This document shows positions 1 to 7,858 of a DNA stretch of 64,000 nucleotides, piece by piece. Source of the stretch: Enteractinococcus helveticum (GTDB lineage: Bacteria > Actinomycetota > Actinomycetes > Actinomycetales > Micrococcaceae). Under the pieces are notes generated by a model. The model ran no database searches, had not been told where the DNA came from, and worked only from the letters and a program-made list of their open reading frames with translations. How positions within the stretch are numbered: the stretch's first letter is position 1; the number at the start of each line of letters is the position of its first letter. The position numbers were made by a program, and so were the translations under genes. Location of the stretch: positions 1-64,000 of the forward strand of contig NZ_LXEY01000020.1 in NCBI RefSeq assembly GCF_001657475.1, read 5' to 3'.

Positions 1-73
1 CACGATACTTCCTGGCAATCTGCACCGCCGTCGCACCAGAAGCAGTCGACACTTGACGAATATACAACCCCAC
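1..73 (-). CDS. IS1634-family transposase, N-terminal fragment (runs off window)
   Basis: Only about 24 codons are visible. Read on the minus strand from a GTG at 73, the peptide contains SGATAVQIARKYR after a short hydrophobic/basic start. This resembles the N-terminus of IS1634-type DDE transposases, which typically begin with a VR/IR stretch followed by SG..AVQ and a basic run. The start codon is uncertain because a TTG two codons later is also possible. The catalytic domain is not in the window, so activity cannot be judged. Confidence 0.45.
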   Translation of the reverse strand, partial: MGLYIRQVSTASGATAVQIARKYR

Positions 74-181
74 GAACCCAGTCTACGACCAGCGCTTAGT
101 GCCCTGTTCGTCAACCATCAACCCTGCAATCATGCCGAAATCCCAGCCTCAGACCTGGCTACTGCCGAAAAATGAGCCAAC
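1..181 (-). mobile_element. End of an IS1634-like insertion sequence (partial)
   Basis: This stretch separates the surviving 3' half of a 5S rRNA from the window edge and carries the start of a transposase-like reading frame on the minus strand. The element boundary is placed near 181 because 5S homology begins abruptly there. About 108 bases lie between the transposase start and that boundary, and they hold no gene I recognise. The rest of the element lies outside the window, so the inverted repeats and target duplication cannot be checked. Confidence 0.5.
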
Positions 182-255
182 TCGGGAAGCTAAGACCCAC
201 AGCGCCGATGGTACTGCACCCGGGAGGGTGTGGGAGAGTAGGACACCGCCGGACA
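182..255 (+). rRNA. rrf: 5S rRNA, 3' portion only (5'-truncated)
   Basis: The sequence from GGAAGCTAAG through GCGCCGATGGTACTGCA, GGGAGGGTGTGGGAGAGTAG and ACACCGCCGGACA is the universally recognisable 3' half of actinobacterial 5S rRNA. The expected 5' half (roughly the first 45-50 nt, including the strand that pairs with the 3' end) is missing. It is replaced by IS-like sequence with no 5S similarity. This copy therefore cannot fold into a normal 5S RNA. A terminator follows directly, as expected at the end of an rRNA operon. Confidence 0.85.
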
Positions 256-263
256 ACCATTCA

Positions 264-299
264 CCAGACCCCCTGACACCCCTGTGTCAGGGGGTCTGG
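264..299 (+). terminator. rRNA operon terminator
   Basis: A perfect 16-bp stem (CCAGACCCCCTGACAC and its complement) encloses the loop CCCT and lies nine bases past the 5S 3' end. There is only a weak T-rich tail. It closes the rRNA transcription unit. Confidence 0.85.
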
Positions 300-416
300 C
301 ATTTAAGCACACGACCTCTGGGCCCTAGTGCAGTCGATGGCACTTGGTCGGTTTTGCTAATTGTTTTCGATCGCATAATGATTCAGATATCCTCGAGTGA
401 TTCCGTGCTTTAGAAT

Positions 417-1028
417 ATGAGCATGGTTGAAATCCAAAATGCACACTGGACTCAAATGCGGCACGAAACCGCCTATAACATCGCGAGGTTACGTAACCGC
501 GTCTACGTCATGGAGCAGGGCGTAATTAGCGTTGAGGAGCTCGATGGGAGGGATCTGGAACCCACTACTCAAATTTGGTGGATTCAGGTCGAAGGTGTCC
601 CGGTTTCTACACTGCGTGTGTTGCGCGAGGATCCGCTTACACTGTCTATAGGACGTGTAGCTACTGATAAAGCTTTCCGGGGTCACGGCTTAGCCAGTGC
701 CCTCATCAGAGCCGTGATGGCCTACTATCCAGACCAACGTCTCACAATGCATGCCCAGACTCACTTGCAAGACTGGTACAGAACCTTTGGCTTGGAAACT
801 GTCGGTGAACCATTCTATGAAGCAGGCATGGAGCATGTGACTATGATCCGTGAACCGATGCTGCAATCAGACAGTGAATTACGTGATGATATCCATCCTG
901 ATAATTGGCCAAGTCTTAACGAAGACACTCCTTCAGAAGTAGACCACGGTACACCCGAGCCCGGAACTCCCCAGTATTTTGAGGATCTCCAGCGACGCTA
1001 CCGGATGCGTCGCAGCAGAAAGTCCTAA
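417..1028 (+). CDS. ElaA-like GNAT family N-acetyltransferase
   Basis: The product (203 aa) is a GNAT-fold protein of the ElaA type, predicted to move an acetyl group from acetyl-CoA to an unknown amine. Recognisable ElaA features are LRNRVYVMEQ near the N-terminus, the central STLRVLRED and IGRVATDKAFRGHGLASALI, which holds the acetyl-CoA pyrophosphate loop (R-G-H-G-L-A), and a final strand with GEPFYEAGMEH. ElaA proteins are usually about 150 aa. This one has an extra C-terminal tail of about 50 residues, first acidic and proline-rich and then ending in an Arg-rich stretch. There is no strong ribosome-binding site before the ATG, and a second in-frame ATG two codons later is possible. It stands alone after the rRNA terminator. 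Confidence 0.85.
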   Translation: MSMVEIQNAHWTQMRHETAYNIARLRNRVYVMEQGVISVEELDGRDLEPTTQIWWIQVEGVPVSTLRVLREDPLTLSIGRVATDKAFRGHGLASALIRAVMAYYPDQRLTMHAQTHLQDWYRTFGLETVGEPFYEAGMEHVTMIREPMLQSDSELRDDIHPDNWPSLNEDTPSEVDHGTPEPGTPQYFEDLQRRYRMRRSRKS

Positions 1029-1285
1029 GGAAAATTTGTCGACTGGTTTCCGAGCAACGAAAATATGTCGGGTCTTGCATTTTGGTGTTCTCTGGTGACC
1101 CGAGTTACGCACTGAAGCGGTGATAGTTCTTGGACTATTCCTAAACTCAGGCGTTTCCTTCTGGATGTAAGAAAGGTTACTCTGGCTAAGGCTCGTCGGT
1201 TGCTGACAGGGTCTTTTTCTTCTGCCATACTTCACTGTGGACTCACGATTCTGAGCTTTGAAGTATCAACAGAAGGAAGCCCTAA

Positions 1286-2419
1286 TTGGATAAACGTATA
1301 GATTTCCTCTATCTCAACGAACCGGACATGATTCAAGCCGGTGTGACAGATATTGCACGTTGCATTGAGGTGATGGAAGAGTCGCTTATTCTCCTTGCAG
1401 ACGGTGACTACATGATGGCTGGCGACCGTGGTGATTCCCACGGTGCGATGATTTCCTTCCCGAAAGAGCCAAAACACCAAGGAATGCCAAAGGACGATAT
1501 CGATCGTCGATTCATGGCAATGCCGGCTTACCTTGGTGGCCGCTTCCGCGCCACTGGTGTCAAATGGTATGGGTCCAACATTGAGAACCGTAAATCCGAG
1601 ATGCCACGCTCCATCCACGTGTTCGTTCTCAACGACACCGACACTGGAGCGCCCTTGGCCATCATGTCAGGTAACTTGTTGTCGGCATACCGTACCGCCT
1701 CGGTTCCGAACGTAGGCACCACACACCTGGCAGTCGACAATGTCGAAACTATTGGCATCATTGGCCCGGGTGTTATGTCGCAGAAAACGCTCAAAGGTCT
1801 GCTGACGCAACGCGAAGGCGTCAAGCATGTCAAGATCAAGGGACGTTCTAAAGATTCGACAGAACGTTCAGCGGCAGAGATCCGTGCAGCACATCCACAA
1901 CTAGAATCCGTCACCATCGTCGACAGCGAAAAAGAAGCTGTCGAAAACGTGGAGATTCTTATTACCGGTGCTAACGCTTCTCCAAATGGCCATACGGAAT
2001 TTCCACAGGTGAAGGGCGAATGGCTCTCTCCAGGTACGCTCGTAATCGCGCCTGGGGCAACTCACTTCGACGACGATTTCCTAATCAACACCCGCAAAGT
2101 CGTCGACTACATGGGTCTTTACGACGAATGGCACCACGAATACACCACTCAAGTTGCCTACGACCAGATCGGGATCATCGGTTCACGCATGTTGAAACTC
2201 CAACATGACGGACACTTCCCCCGCGAAGATCTGCAGCAAATCGGTGACATCGCAGCGGGCCGCGTAGAAGGTCGGAAATCGGACGACGAGATCATCATCT
2301 ACTCCGTTGGCGGTATGCCAGTGGAGGACGTCGCCTGGGCTCACGATCTCTACAACTACGCCAAAGAAAATAATATTGGTACCTCGTTGAATCTCTGGGA
2401 AACCCCAGCCGCGTATTAA
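1286..2419 (+). CDS. Ornithine cyclodeaminase/mu-crystallin family protein (tyramine oxidase subunit B-like)
   Basis: This 377-aa protein belongs to the ornithine cyclodeaminase/mu-crystallin superfamily of NAD(P)-dependent imine-forming or imine-reducing enzymes. A Rossmann-like core starts near residue 150 (ETIGIIGPGVMSQ) and is preceded by the family segment around GVKWYGSN and LLSAYRTASVP. The N-terminus (DFLYLNEPDMI.AGVTD) and overall length match actinobacterial proteins that databases label tyramine oxidase subunit B; that assignment is from memory and no copper amine oxidase gene is nearby. The start is TTG at 1286, supported by AGAAGGAAG ending six bases upstream. It is a single-gene unit bounded by a strong terminator. 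Real substrate unknown. Confidence 0.8.
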   Translation: MDKRIDFLYLNEPDMIQAGVTDIARCIEVMEESLILLADGDYMMAGDRGDSHGAMISFPKEPKHQGMPKDDIDRRFMAMPAYLGGRFRATGVKWYGSNIENRKSEMPRSIHVFVLNDTDTGAPLAIMSGNLLSAYRTASVPNVGTTHLAVDNVETIGIIGPGVMSQKTLKGLLTQREGVKHVKIKGRSKDSTERSAAEIRAAHPQLESVTIVDSEKEAVENVEILITGANASPNGHTEFPQVKGEWLSPGTLVIAPGATHFDDDFLINTRKVVDYMGLYDEWHHEYTTQVAYDQIGIIGSRMLKLQHDGHFPREDLQQIGDIAAGRVEGRKSDDEIIIYSVGGMPVEDVAWAHDLYNYAKENNIGTSLNLWETPAAY

Positions 2420-2430
2420 ACGCATTCAAT

Positions 2431-2471
2431 AGCAACAGCGGATCCGAAAAAATCTCGGATCCGCTGTTGCT
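2431..2471 (+). terminator. Hairpin terminator after the cyclodeaminase-family gene
   Basis: A 17-bp perfect stem (AGCAACAGCGGATCCGA and complement) with loop AAAAATC lies 12 bases past the stop. It can serve both strands, because the minus-strand reductase gene ends at 2483. Confidence 0.85.
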
Positions 2472-2482
2472 GTCTCCAGGTG

Positions 2483-3109
2483 CTATAACAACTCGCGACT
2501 CAATTGCTCTGCGGTAGCAGGAACATTAAAATAGGGCGTGCCCGGCTCAGTATGCCGGCCCGCTGCTAGCGACTCGGCTATCACTGGTTCAAAGCCCAGG
2601 CTCCTAACCAACGCGGCGACAGGCTCAGCAACTGAAACATCATCCGCGGCTACTATGGCTGCGCGTGCTTCTTCAGTTACCGGTGCATCCATCGCCCAGT
2701 GTGAGATATGGTTCAGCGCCTTCACCACTTGAGAGTCGGGAAAGCGCTGTGCGATCACTTCTGATGAACTCAACCCAGAAGCCAGTCCCTCCTCGAACCA
2801 CAAGGGTAGCGGCTCATTTTCCCACCGGTTCGTGGCATCTACCACAATACGGTGGGCAAGCCACTCTGGCTCGACGTCGTCCAAATCCTCCTGCGGGACA
2901 GCAAGGAGCACCAGATCGACCCCTTCAGCAATATTTTCAGCCTGCACCGCGCGGGCTTGGGGTGCGTATTGCATCAGGTGATAGCGCATCTGTGACGGGG
3001 TACGTGTTGACGCGATCTGTACGTCAATACCTGCCCGTGCGGCTGCTCGAGCGAACGCGGTCCCAGCACGGCCCGCCCCAAGAATACCGATGCGACTAGA
3101 CGATGACAT
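2483..3109 (-). CDS. NADPH-dependent F420 reductase-like/NAD(P)-binding oxidoreductase
   Basis: The protein (208 aa from the preferred start) has an N-terminal Rossmann motif, RIGILGAGRAGTAFARAAA, and then the pattern LVLLAVPQ..., IVVDATNRW and VVKALNHISHWAM. This is typical of the NADP oxidoreductase, coenzyme F420-dependent-like family (F420_oxidored). It probably reduces a small carbonyl or cofactor substrate. A longer frame opens at 3190, but family similarity begins at the ATG at 3109, and this start overlaps the end of the upstream hydrolase gene by 14 bases. That overlap suggests translational coupling in a two-gene operon. Cofactor choice (NADP with or without F420) cannot be told from sequence. 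Confidence 0.75.
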   Translation of the reverse strand: MSSSSRIGILGAGRAGTAFARAAARAGIDVQIASTRTPSQMRYHLMQYAPQARAVQAENIAEGVDLVLLAVPQEDLDDVEPEWLAHRIVVDATNRWENEPLPLWFEEGLASGLSSSEVIAQRFPDSQVVKALNHISHWAMDAPVTEEARAAIVAADDVSVAEPVAALVRSLGFEPVIAESLAAGRHTEPGTPYFNVPATAEQLSRELL

Positions 3110-4004
3110 TGCGCTGGGCACCAAGTCCTTCAATTCGTGTCTCAACAACGTCGCCGGCTTTGAGCCATGGACGACGCCCATTTTCGTCACGCATGGCTAA
3201 GGCCACTCCACCGGGTGTTCCAGTCAGGATGATGTCGCCCGGTAGCAAGGTAATGATTTCTGAAAGATATTCGATCAGTTCATCGACCTTAAAGACGAGG
3301 TCATCAACCGAATCATCTTGGCGAACCTCGCCGTTGACCAGGGTAGTGAGGCGCGCGTTTTCCTTGAACTCATCTGGCGTAACCAACCATGGGCCAACCG
3401 GCGTGGTCGCCTCAAAGATTTTGCCCTGAGTCCATTCATCGGTGCGCCCCTGCATGCCGCGCAGCGAGAAATCGTTACTGACTGCATAGCCGGCGATGTA
3501 GTTCCTCGCATTGCTGGCAGGGATGTTTTTGCCGGGTGCACTGATGATGACGGCTAGCTCACCTTCGTAATCCAGCCGGTGATCTAATGCTGGTAGCTCG
3601 ATGTCGCTATAGGGGCCAGTGAGGGTCTGACCATACTTGGCAAAAACGGTTGGATACTCAGGCAGCTTCAGACCTGTTTCGAGGATGTGATTGCGGTAAT
3701 TCAAGCCGATGCAAAACACCTTCGAAGGATACGAGATGAGGGTGTCGTAGGTGAACTCGGAAACATCGAGCACTTTGCTCGGATCGCGTTGTGCTTCTTC
3801 GATCGCGCGGTGAACGCGTTCTTGTCGATCATTCAACGGCAGCGTGAGATACGTGCCGACATCGACTATGCCCTCCAGCATGACCGCCTGCGTGGCGTAT
3901 TCCACGCCTGAGTCATCTGTGTCGGTTTCTGTAATGGCGGCTGCGAAGGTGGCACCGGGTTCATCAAGACGTTGATCAGGGATTCGAAAGGTAGCTAATT
4001 TCAT
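3096..4004 (-). CDS. Fumarylacetoacetate hydrolase (FAH) family protein
   Basis: The 302-aa product is an FAH-fold enzyme, a group of Mg2+-dependent C-C hydrolases, decarboxylases and isomerases acting on 2-keto acids in catabolism of aromatics or amino acids. Visible family marks are FCIGLNYRNH (near residue 100), PTVFAKYGQTLTGPY, the metal-binding DYEGELAVII, GYAVSNDFSLRG and the C-terminal LLPGDIILTGTPGGV. The frame extends upstream to 4052, but conserved sequence begins at the ATG at 4004 (MKLATFR). It is the first gene of a minus-strand pair with the dinucleotide reductase downstream. The exact substrate is not inferable. Confidence 0.85.
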   Translation of the reverse strand: MKLATFRIPDQRLDEPGATFAAAITETDTDDSGVEYATQAVMLEGIVDVGTYLTLPLNDRQERVHRAIEEAQRDPSKVLDVSEFTYDTLISYPSKVFCIGLNYRNHILETGLKLPEYPTVFAKYGQTLTGPYSDIELPALDHRLDYEGELAVIISAPGKNIPASNARNYIAGYAVSNDFSLRGMQGRTDEWTQGKIFEATTPVGPWLVTPDEFKENARLTTLVNGEVRQDDSVDDLVFKVDELIEYLSEIITLLPGDIILTGTPGGVALAMRDENGRRPWLKAGDVVETRIEGLGAQRNVIV

Positions 4005-4136
4005 AGTTCCAAGTTCATCACACTCTGGAGCTCCAAGGTACGCTTTGACCACGCCAAGCAGCAGAAATAACTACGCGCTGAGTCAAAACTTCTGCATATG
4101 GGCCAACTGATGCTGGGAATCATAGACAATAGAAGT

Positions 4137-4616
4137 ATGTTTGAGCCCTTGGACCTCCAGACCCCGCAACTGGCCGTTGGCTTGGGATTCGTCTTTGCCA
4201 TCGCCGGTGCTGCGATCTTGGCGCACGCTACATGGCGTCGGCGCCGTCTGCAAGCATGGGCAGCAGGGGAATCTCGACGCTTTGAAGGGACCGACTCACG
4301 CGGTGAGCGTCCGGATGCGCCACGCGACGTTCGCATAGAAACCATCGCTGGACTTGTGGCACTGCTTCTAGGGACCGCGGGTATTGTTTACGGCATGGTG
4401 GGCCAAGAGCAACAGAATGCTGTGTTGGAGTCCAACACGATCGCAAAATACCCCCAGGTCCAGGAAGTCGAACCACAAGAGTGGCATGGCAATCTCTTGG
4501 AAGCAGAAGTGACCACGGTGGATGGGGAGCGCCTTCCGGTTCGGATCTTATTTGATTCTGAAACCGGCGAGCCGACCGTTCAAGGAGACCATCCTGAGTT
4601 GGGAATCCAAGAGTAA
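4137..4616 (+). CDS. Hypothetical two-helix membrane protein
   Basis: This 159-aa protein of unknown function has a first hydrophobic helix at about residues 10-30 (LAVGLGFVFAIAGAAIL), a basic cytoplasmic loop (WRRRRLQAWA), a second helix at about 70-90 (IAGLVALLLGTAGIVYGMV) and then a hydrophilic, probably extracellular, C-terminal part of about 70 residues. A longer frame starts at 4098. The ATG at 4137 is preferred because AGAAG precedes it closely and the extra residues look uncoded. It sits upstream of the DsbA-like gene in the same direction with an 80-base gap, so cotranscription is possible. No family was recognised. Confidence 0.6.
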   Translation: MFEPLDLQTPQLAVGLGFVFAIAGAAILAHATWRRRRLQAWAAGESRRFEGTDSRGERPDAPRDVRIETIAGLVALLLGTAGIVYGMVGQEQQNAVLESNTIAKYPQVQEVEPQEWHGNLLEAEVTTVDGERLPVRILFDSETGEPTVQGDHPELGIQE

Positions 4617-4697
4617 CCAGTTCAGGGAACGCTCAGTTATGAAACGTATAATCTGAGTCGTTCAAAATTTAACTATTCTCTACGCTAGGTAAGGATA

Positions 4698-5534
4698 ATG
4701 GCCAAAAACAAGTCAGCCCGGAGTTCTCGTGACACCGTACGGCAGGCCCACGCTAACCAACTGGCAGCTGAAAAACGTCGGTCACGTACCATTACGTGGA
4801 CCATCGTAGGTGTGATTGCTGCTATCGTTGCGATCATCGTCGTGGTGACCCTGATGAACTCATCTCGTTCGATCCCAGATGCCGGTCCGGCCCCAACCGC
4901 GGCGACCGCCTCTGGCGGGCTCTTGTTTGAAGATGGCGCACCTGTCGAAGGCGACAGTCCTGCTGAAGTCGACGCCACGACTGTTGAAGAGCCGGATCCT
5001 GATACTGCCGGCCAGGTACCGACCGAAGTACCCGGCACTGATCAAGCAGATATCATTATTTACGCTGATGCCAACTGCGTCTACTGTGCACAATTTGAGA
5101 CAGAGAACGCCGAGACGCTCAATGAGCTGGTGGACGATGGGCATTCACTTGAATACCGCATAGTGAACTACCTGGATAACCCCGGTACCGAAAACTACTC
5201 TTCACGTGCTGCAAATGCGATGGCCTGTGTAGCTGAAGAATCACCAGAGCACGCAATGGACTTCGTCCACGAAGTCTTCATGAGCTATAACTCGCACCAG
5301 GGTGCAGGCCTGTCTAATGATGAACTAACCAGCCTTGCGTCCGAGGTGGGCGCTGATATCAATGGCTGCGTTTCGGACAACACCTTCCGTCCATTCGTGA
5401 ACTTCACGACGGCTAAAGCCGTTGAAACCGGAATTGCCGGCACCCCATCGGTGTGGGTCAACGGTGTGCAGTACGAGAACACTGCCAACGGCGAGCCCTT
5501 CCAAGAATGGGCTGAAGCTCAACTCGACGGCTAA
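4698..5534 (+). CDS. Membrane-anchored DsbA-family thioredoxin-fold protein
   Basis: The 278-aa product has a basic cytoplasmic N-terminus, one membrane helix at about residues 31-52 (TWTIVGVIAAIVAIIVVVTL) and an acidic, Ala/Pro-rich spacer. An extracytoplasmic thioredoxin fold starts near residue 115. The active site is CVYC in DANCVYCAQFE, and the cis-proline region is GTPSVWVNG. This layout matches the actinobacterial Thioredoxin_4/DsbA group, which oxidises or isomerises disulfides of exported proteins. A second Cys pair (MACVAEE and NGCVSD) may form a structural disulfide. AGGTAAGGATAATGG gives a good ribosome-binding site. Confidence 0.85.
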   Translation: MAKNKSARSSRDTVRQAHANQLAAEKRRSRTITWTIVGVIAAIVAIIVVVTLMNSSRSIPDAGPAPTAATASGGLLFEDGAPVEGDSPAEVDATTVEEPDPDTAGQVPTEVPGTDQADIIIYADANCVYCAQFETENAETLNELVDDGHSLEYRIVNYLDNPGTENYSSRAANAMACVAEESPEHAMDFVHEVFMSYNSHQGAGLSNDELTSLASEVGADINGCVSDNTFRPFVNFTTAKAVETGIAGTPSVWVNGVQYENTANGEPFQEWAEAQLDG

Positions 5535-5557
5535 GTTTTTCTTTCCCTAATCTTTGA

Positions 5558-5598
5558 GCTAGACTAGCCAAGGTCGCAATGATCGCGGCTAGTCTAGC
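5558..5598. terminator. Inverted repeat between the DsbA-like gene and tRNA-Thr
   Basis: Twelve-base arms (GCTAGACTAGCC and GGCTAGTCTAGC) enclose 17 bases. The repeat lies 24 bases past the stop and ends three bases before the tRNA. It lacks a T-run, so it may be a weak terminator or a feature of tRNA precursor processing. Confidence 0.45.
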
Positions 5599-5601
5599 CA
5601 C

Positions 5602-5678
5602 GCCTCCTTAGCTCAGCTGGCCAGAGCACCTGTCTTGTAAACAGGGGGTCATCGGTTCGAATCCGATAGGGGGCTCCA
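5602..5678 (+). tRNA. tRNA-Thr (anticodon TGT)
   Basis: A complete cloverleaf is visible: acceptor GCCTCCT pairs with AGGGGGC through one G-U, the D arm is GCTC..GAGC, the anticodon stem CCTGT/ACAGG has loop CTTGTAA (anticodon TGT at 5636-5638), and the T arm contains GGTTCGAATCC. The CCA end is encoded at 5676-5678. It reads threonine ACN codons, chiefly ACA. Confidence 0.95.
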
Positions 5679-5681
5679 CCA

Positions 5682-5715
5682 CCCCGGAACTTCACTTCGA
5701 AGTTCCGGGGTTTTT
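5682..5715 (+). terminator. tRNA-Thr terminator
   Basis: A perfect 12-bp stem, CCCCGGAACTTC and complement, with loop ACTTC is followed directly by TTTTT. It starts four bases after the tRNA CCA end. Confidence 0.95.
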
Positions 5716-5865
5716 CGTCGGCGGACCACCGTCGAAGCTTCAGCCGGCTTCCACACCTCCCATGATTACTTTGGGCGTTGCACGCCGAATAGACGGGGAG
5801 TATCAGCTTATCGAACGGCGCTAGAGCTGTGAATTGGGCGTTTGGTGACTTCACACTGCAATTCC

Positions 5866-6010
5866 GGAGAGGTGATGTCTTCCAGATGTTGAGTTCTGCA
5901 GTGGATGGCTAGCCAAGGTCTACCGCCGAAGAGGACTTGTCGGGTAACCTGGGGCGTACGTAGTGATGCTCATCTCCTTTGCTCACACCTGCCGTCCTCA
6001 GGGACAGTCT
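5866..6010 (+). promoter_or_regulatory. Possible glycine riboswitch-like leader of the symporter gene
   Basis: The 310-base gap before the symporter contains, in order, GGAGAGG (5866-5872), GCCGAAGAGGA (5925-5935) and CTCAGGGACAG (5997-6007). These resemble the conserved blocks of the glycine aptamer (GGAGAG, GCCGAAGGGGC, CTCAGG...GGACAG), a class known to precede Na+:alanine/glycine symporter genes. The match is imperfect: the last two blocks are fused and the P2 stem is not obvious. I rate this as a candidate only. The rest of the gap (5716-5865) shows no gene. Confidence 0.25.
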
Positions 6011-6027
6011 GAAGAGGATCTAGCGCC

Positions 6028-7548
6028 ATGACAGATTTAACGACAATTCTTGATGAGATTAGTGGCTTTGTTTGGGGGCCGTTTCTCTTAATCCCGCTGC
6101 TGCTGGGAGCAGGACTTTACCTAACCATCCGGTTGGGAGGGATACAATTTACGAAACTTATCCCAGCGTTGACCCTGGGCATCATCAAGCGGAAGGACCC
6201 GGGCTCGGAAGGCGATATTTCGCAGTTCCAAGCGCTCACGACAGCACTGGCCGCGACCATCGGCACCGGGAATATTGTCGGGGTCGCGACCGCACTAGCT
6301 ATCGGCGGACCCGGAGCCTTGTTCTGGATGTGGATGACCGGCCTGGTTGGCATGGCGTCCAAGTACTCAGAGGCCTTCCTCGGTGTGCGGTTCCGCGGTA
6401 CGGATACCGCGGGTGAAAAGTCTGGTGGGCCGCAGTACTATTTGGAGCGCGGCATCAAGGGTCCACTAGGAAAGATCTTAGGTCTCTCGTTCGCGATCTT
6501 CGCGGTGATCGCGTGCTTCGGTATTGGCAACATGACCCAGGCCAATGCGATCGCCTCAAATGTTGAATCCAGCTGGAGTGTACCCATTTGGGTTACTGGT
6601 TTAGTCCTTACCGTGTTGACCCTGATCGTATTGGTGGGTGGCATTAAATCCATCGGACGCGTCACCTCAGGTCTTGTTCCGTTTATGGTTGTGTTCTATG
6701 TCCTCGGGGGGCTGTACATTTTGCTTGTGAATATCACAGCACTGCCCGGTGCCTTCGCCGAGATATTCACCAAGGCATTCGCCGGCTCAGAACAAGCTGT
6801 TGGCGGCTTCGCCGGCGCGGCTATCATCATCGTGATCCAGTACGGTGTAGCCCGCGGCATGTTCTCCAACGAATCGGGTCTTGGGTCAGCCGCAATTGCT
6901 GCGGCAGCCGCACAAACCACTCACCCGGTACGTCAAGGCTTGGTATCCATGACTCAAACTTTCATCGATACCATCATCGTCGTCAGTATTACCGGCCTAG
7001 TTATCGTTACCACTGGTACTTGGTCACAACAGGATCCCACGACGGGAGAACAGATTTCCGCCTCACTGATGACTGGAGAGGCCTTCAGTCACGGTCTGCC
7101 CGGCGAATGGGGTCACTGGGTGGTCACACTTGGTCTGGTACTTTTTGCTTTCTCCACGATTCTGGCGTGGTCCTATTATGGGGAACGAAACATCGAACGT
7201 CTCTTTGGCCGCGGCCTGGTGATGCCGTTTCGCATCCTGTTCTCGCTGATCGTCTTCGTCGGCGCCACCGCAGAACTTGAAGTCGTTTGGTTGTTCTCCG
7301 ATATCTTCAACGGCCTGATGGCGCTACCGAACCTCATCGGCCTGCTCGTGCTTTCCGGCCTCATTGCTCGAGAAACGAAGTTTTACCTCCAACATGATCC
7401 TAAATTAGAGGCCGACAAGGACCAGATCGAGGCTTTCATGGCCGGTCGGCCGGGTTGGGCCGAATGGAAATCCGGCGACGTCATTGGTTCCTCCCGAAAC
7501 TATGGCGTCAAGCCGAAAGATACTACCGACTCTCGGCATATGCCCTAG
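6028..7548 (+). CDS. Sodium:alanine/glycine symporter (AGCS family)
   Basis: This 506-aa polytopic inner-membrane protein imports alanine and/or glycine with Na+. Family signatures are TTALAATIGTGNIVGVATA near residues 70-90, the following GGPGALFWMWMTGLVGMASKYSE block, and NESGLGSAAIAAAAA near residues 278-292. About ten to eleven hydrophobic helices can be picked out, and the C-terminal tail of about 70 residues is hydrophilic. The ATG is preceded by GAAGAGGAT. It forms its own unit between tRNA-Thr and a strong terminator. Control by a glycine-sensing leader is possible but not proven. Confidence 0.92.
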   Translation: MTDLTTILDEISGFVWGPFLLIPLLLGAGLYLTIRLGGIQFTKLIPALTLGIIKRKDPGSEGDISQFQALTTALAATIGTGNIVGVATALAIGGPGALFWMWMTGLVGMASKYSEAFLGVRFRGTDTAGEKSGGPQYYLERGIKGPLGKILGLSFAIFAVIACFGIGNMTQANAIASNVESSWSVPIWVTGLVLTVLTLIVLVGGIKSIGRVTSGLVPFMVVFYVLGGLYILLVNITALPGAFAEIFTKAFAGSEQAVGGFAGAAIIIVIQYGVARGMFSNESGLGSAAIAAAAAQTTHPVRQGLVSMTQTFIDTIIVVSITGLVIVTTGTWSQQDPTTGEQISASLMTGEAFSHGLPGEWGHWVVTLGLVLFAFSTILAWSYYGERNIERLFGRGLVMPFRILFSLIVFVGATAELEVVWLFSDIFNGLMALPNLIGLLVLSGLIARETKFYLQHDPKLEADKDQIEAFMAGRPGWAEWKSGDVIGSSRNYGVKPKDTTDSRHMP

Positions 7549-7569
7549 GCGAGCTGATTTCCGCAACGC

Positions 7570-7620
7570 AAACGTATCCGGCGACGCAGTTTTTTCGAAC
7601 TGCGCCGCCGGATACGTTTT
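7570..7620 (+). terminator. Terminator after the symporter gene
   Basis: A long hairpin (AAACGTATCCGGCG and CGCCGGATACGTTT with an inner CGCAGTT/AACTGCG stem) has T-rich loop and tail. It starts about 20 bases past the stop. The remaining gap to 7858 (about 240 bases) shows only the upstream region of the IclR gene. Confidence 0.85.
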
Positions 7621-7858
7621 ACAGTTCTCGTTGCAGTTACGGCGAAGCCTTGGTTAGGACCGCCCCGATGTTTCAATTGGTTGCCATCTCATAGAATAAG
7701 GCCGTGATGATCCCTGAACGTGCTGGGCTACCATGGATGGTCGGTTCGGGACGAGTGAAGGACATCTTGCTCTGGCGAACAATACGGTGCTGTGTGCTAC
7801 TGACTGAAGTTGGGTAGTCTAGACGAGTACGCTGGCATAACCCTGAGGGAGGAACACT

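Noticed and set aside
99..413. A 104-codon plus-strand frame across the 5S fragment
   Set aside because: It crosses the 5S rRNA and its terminator and has no protein-like composition.
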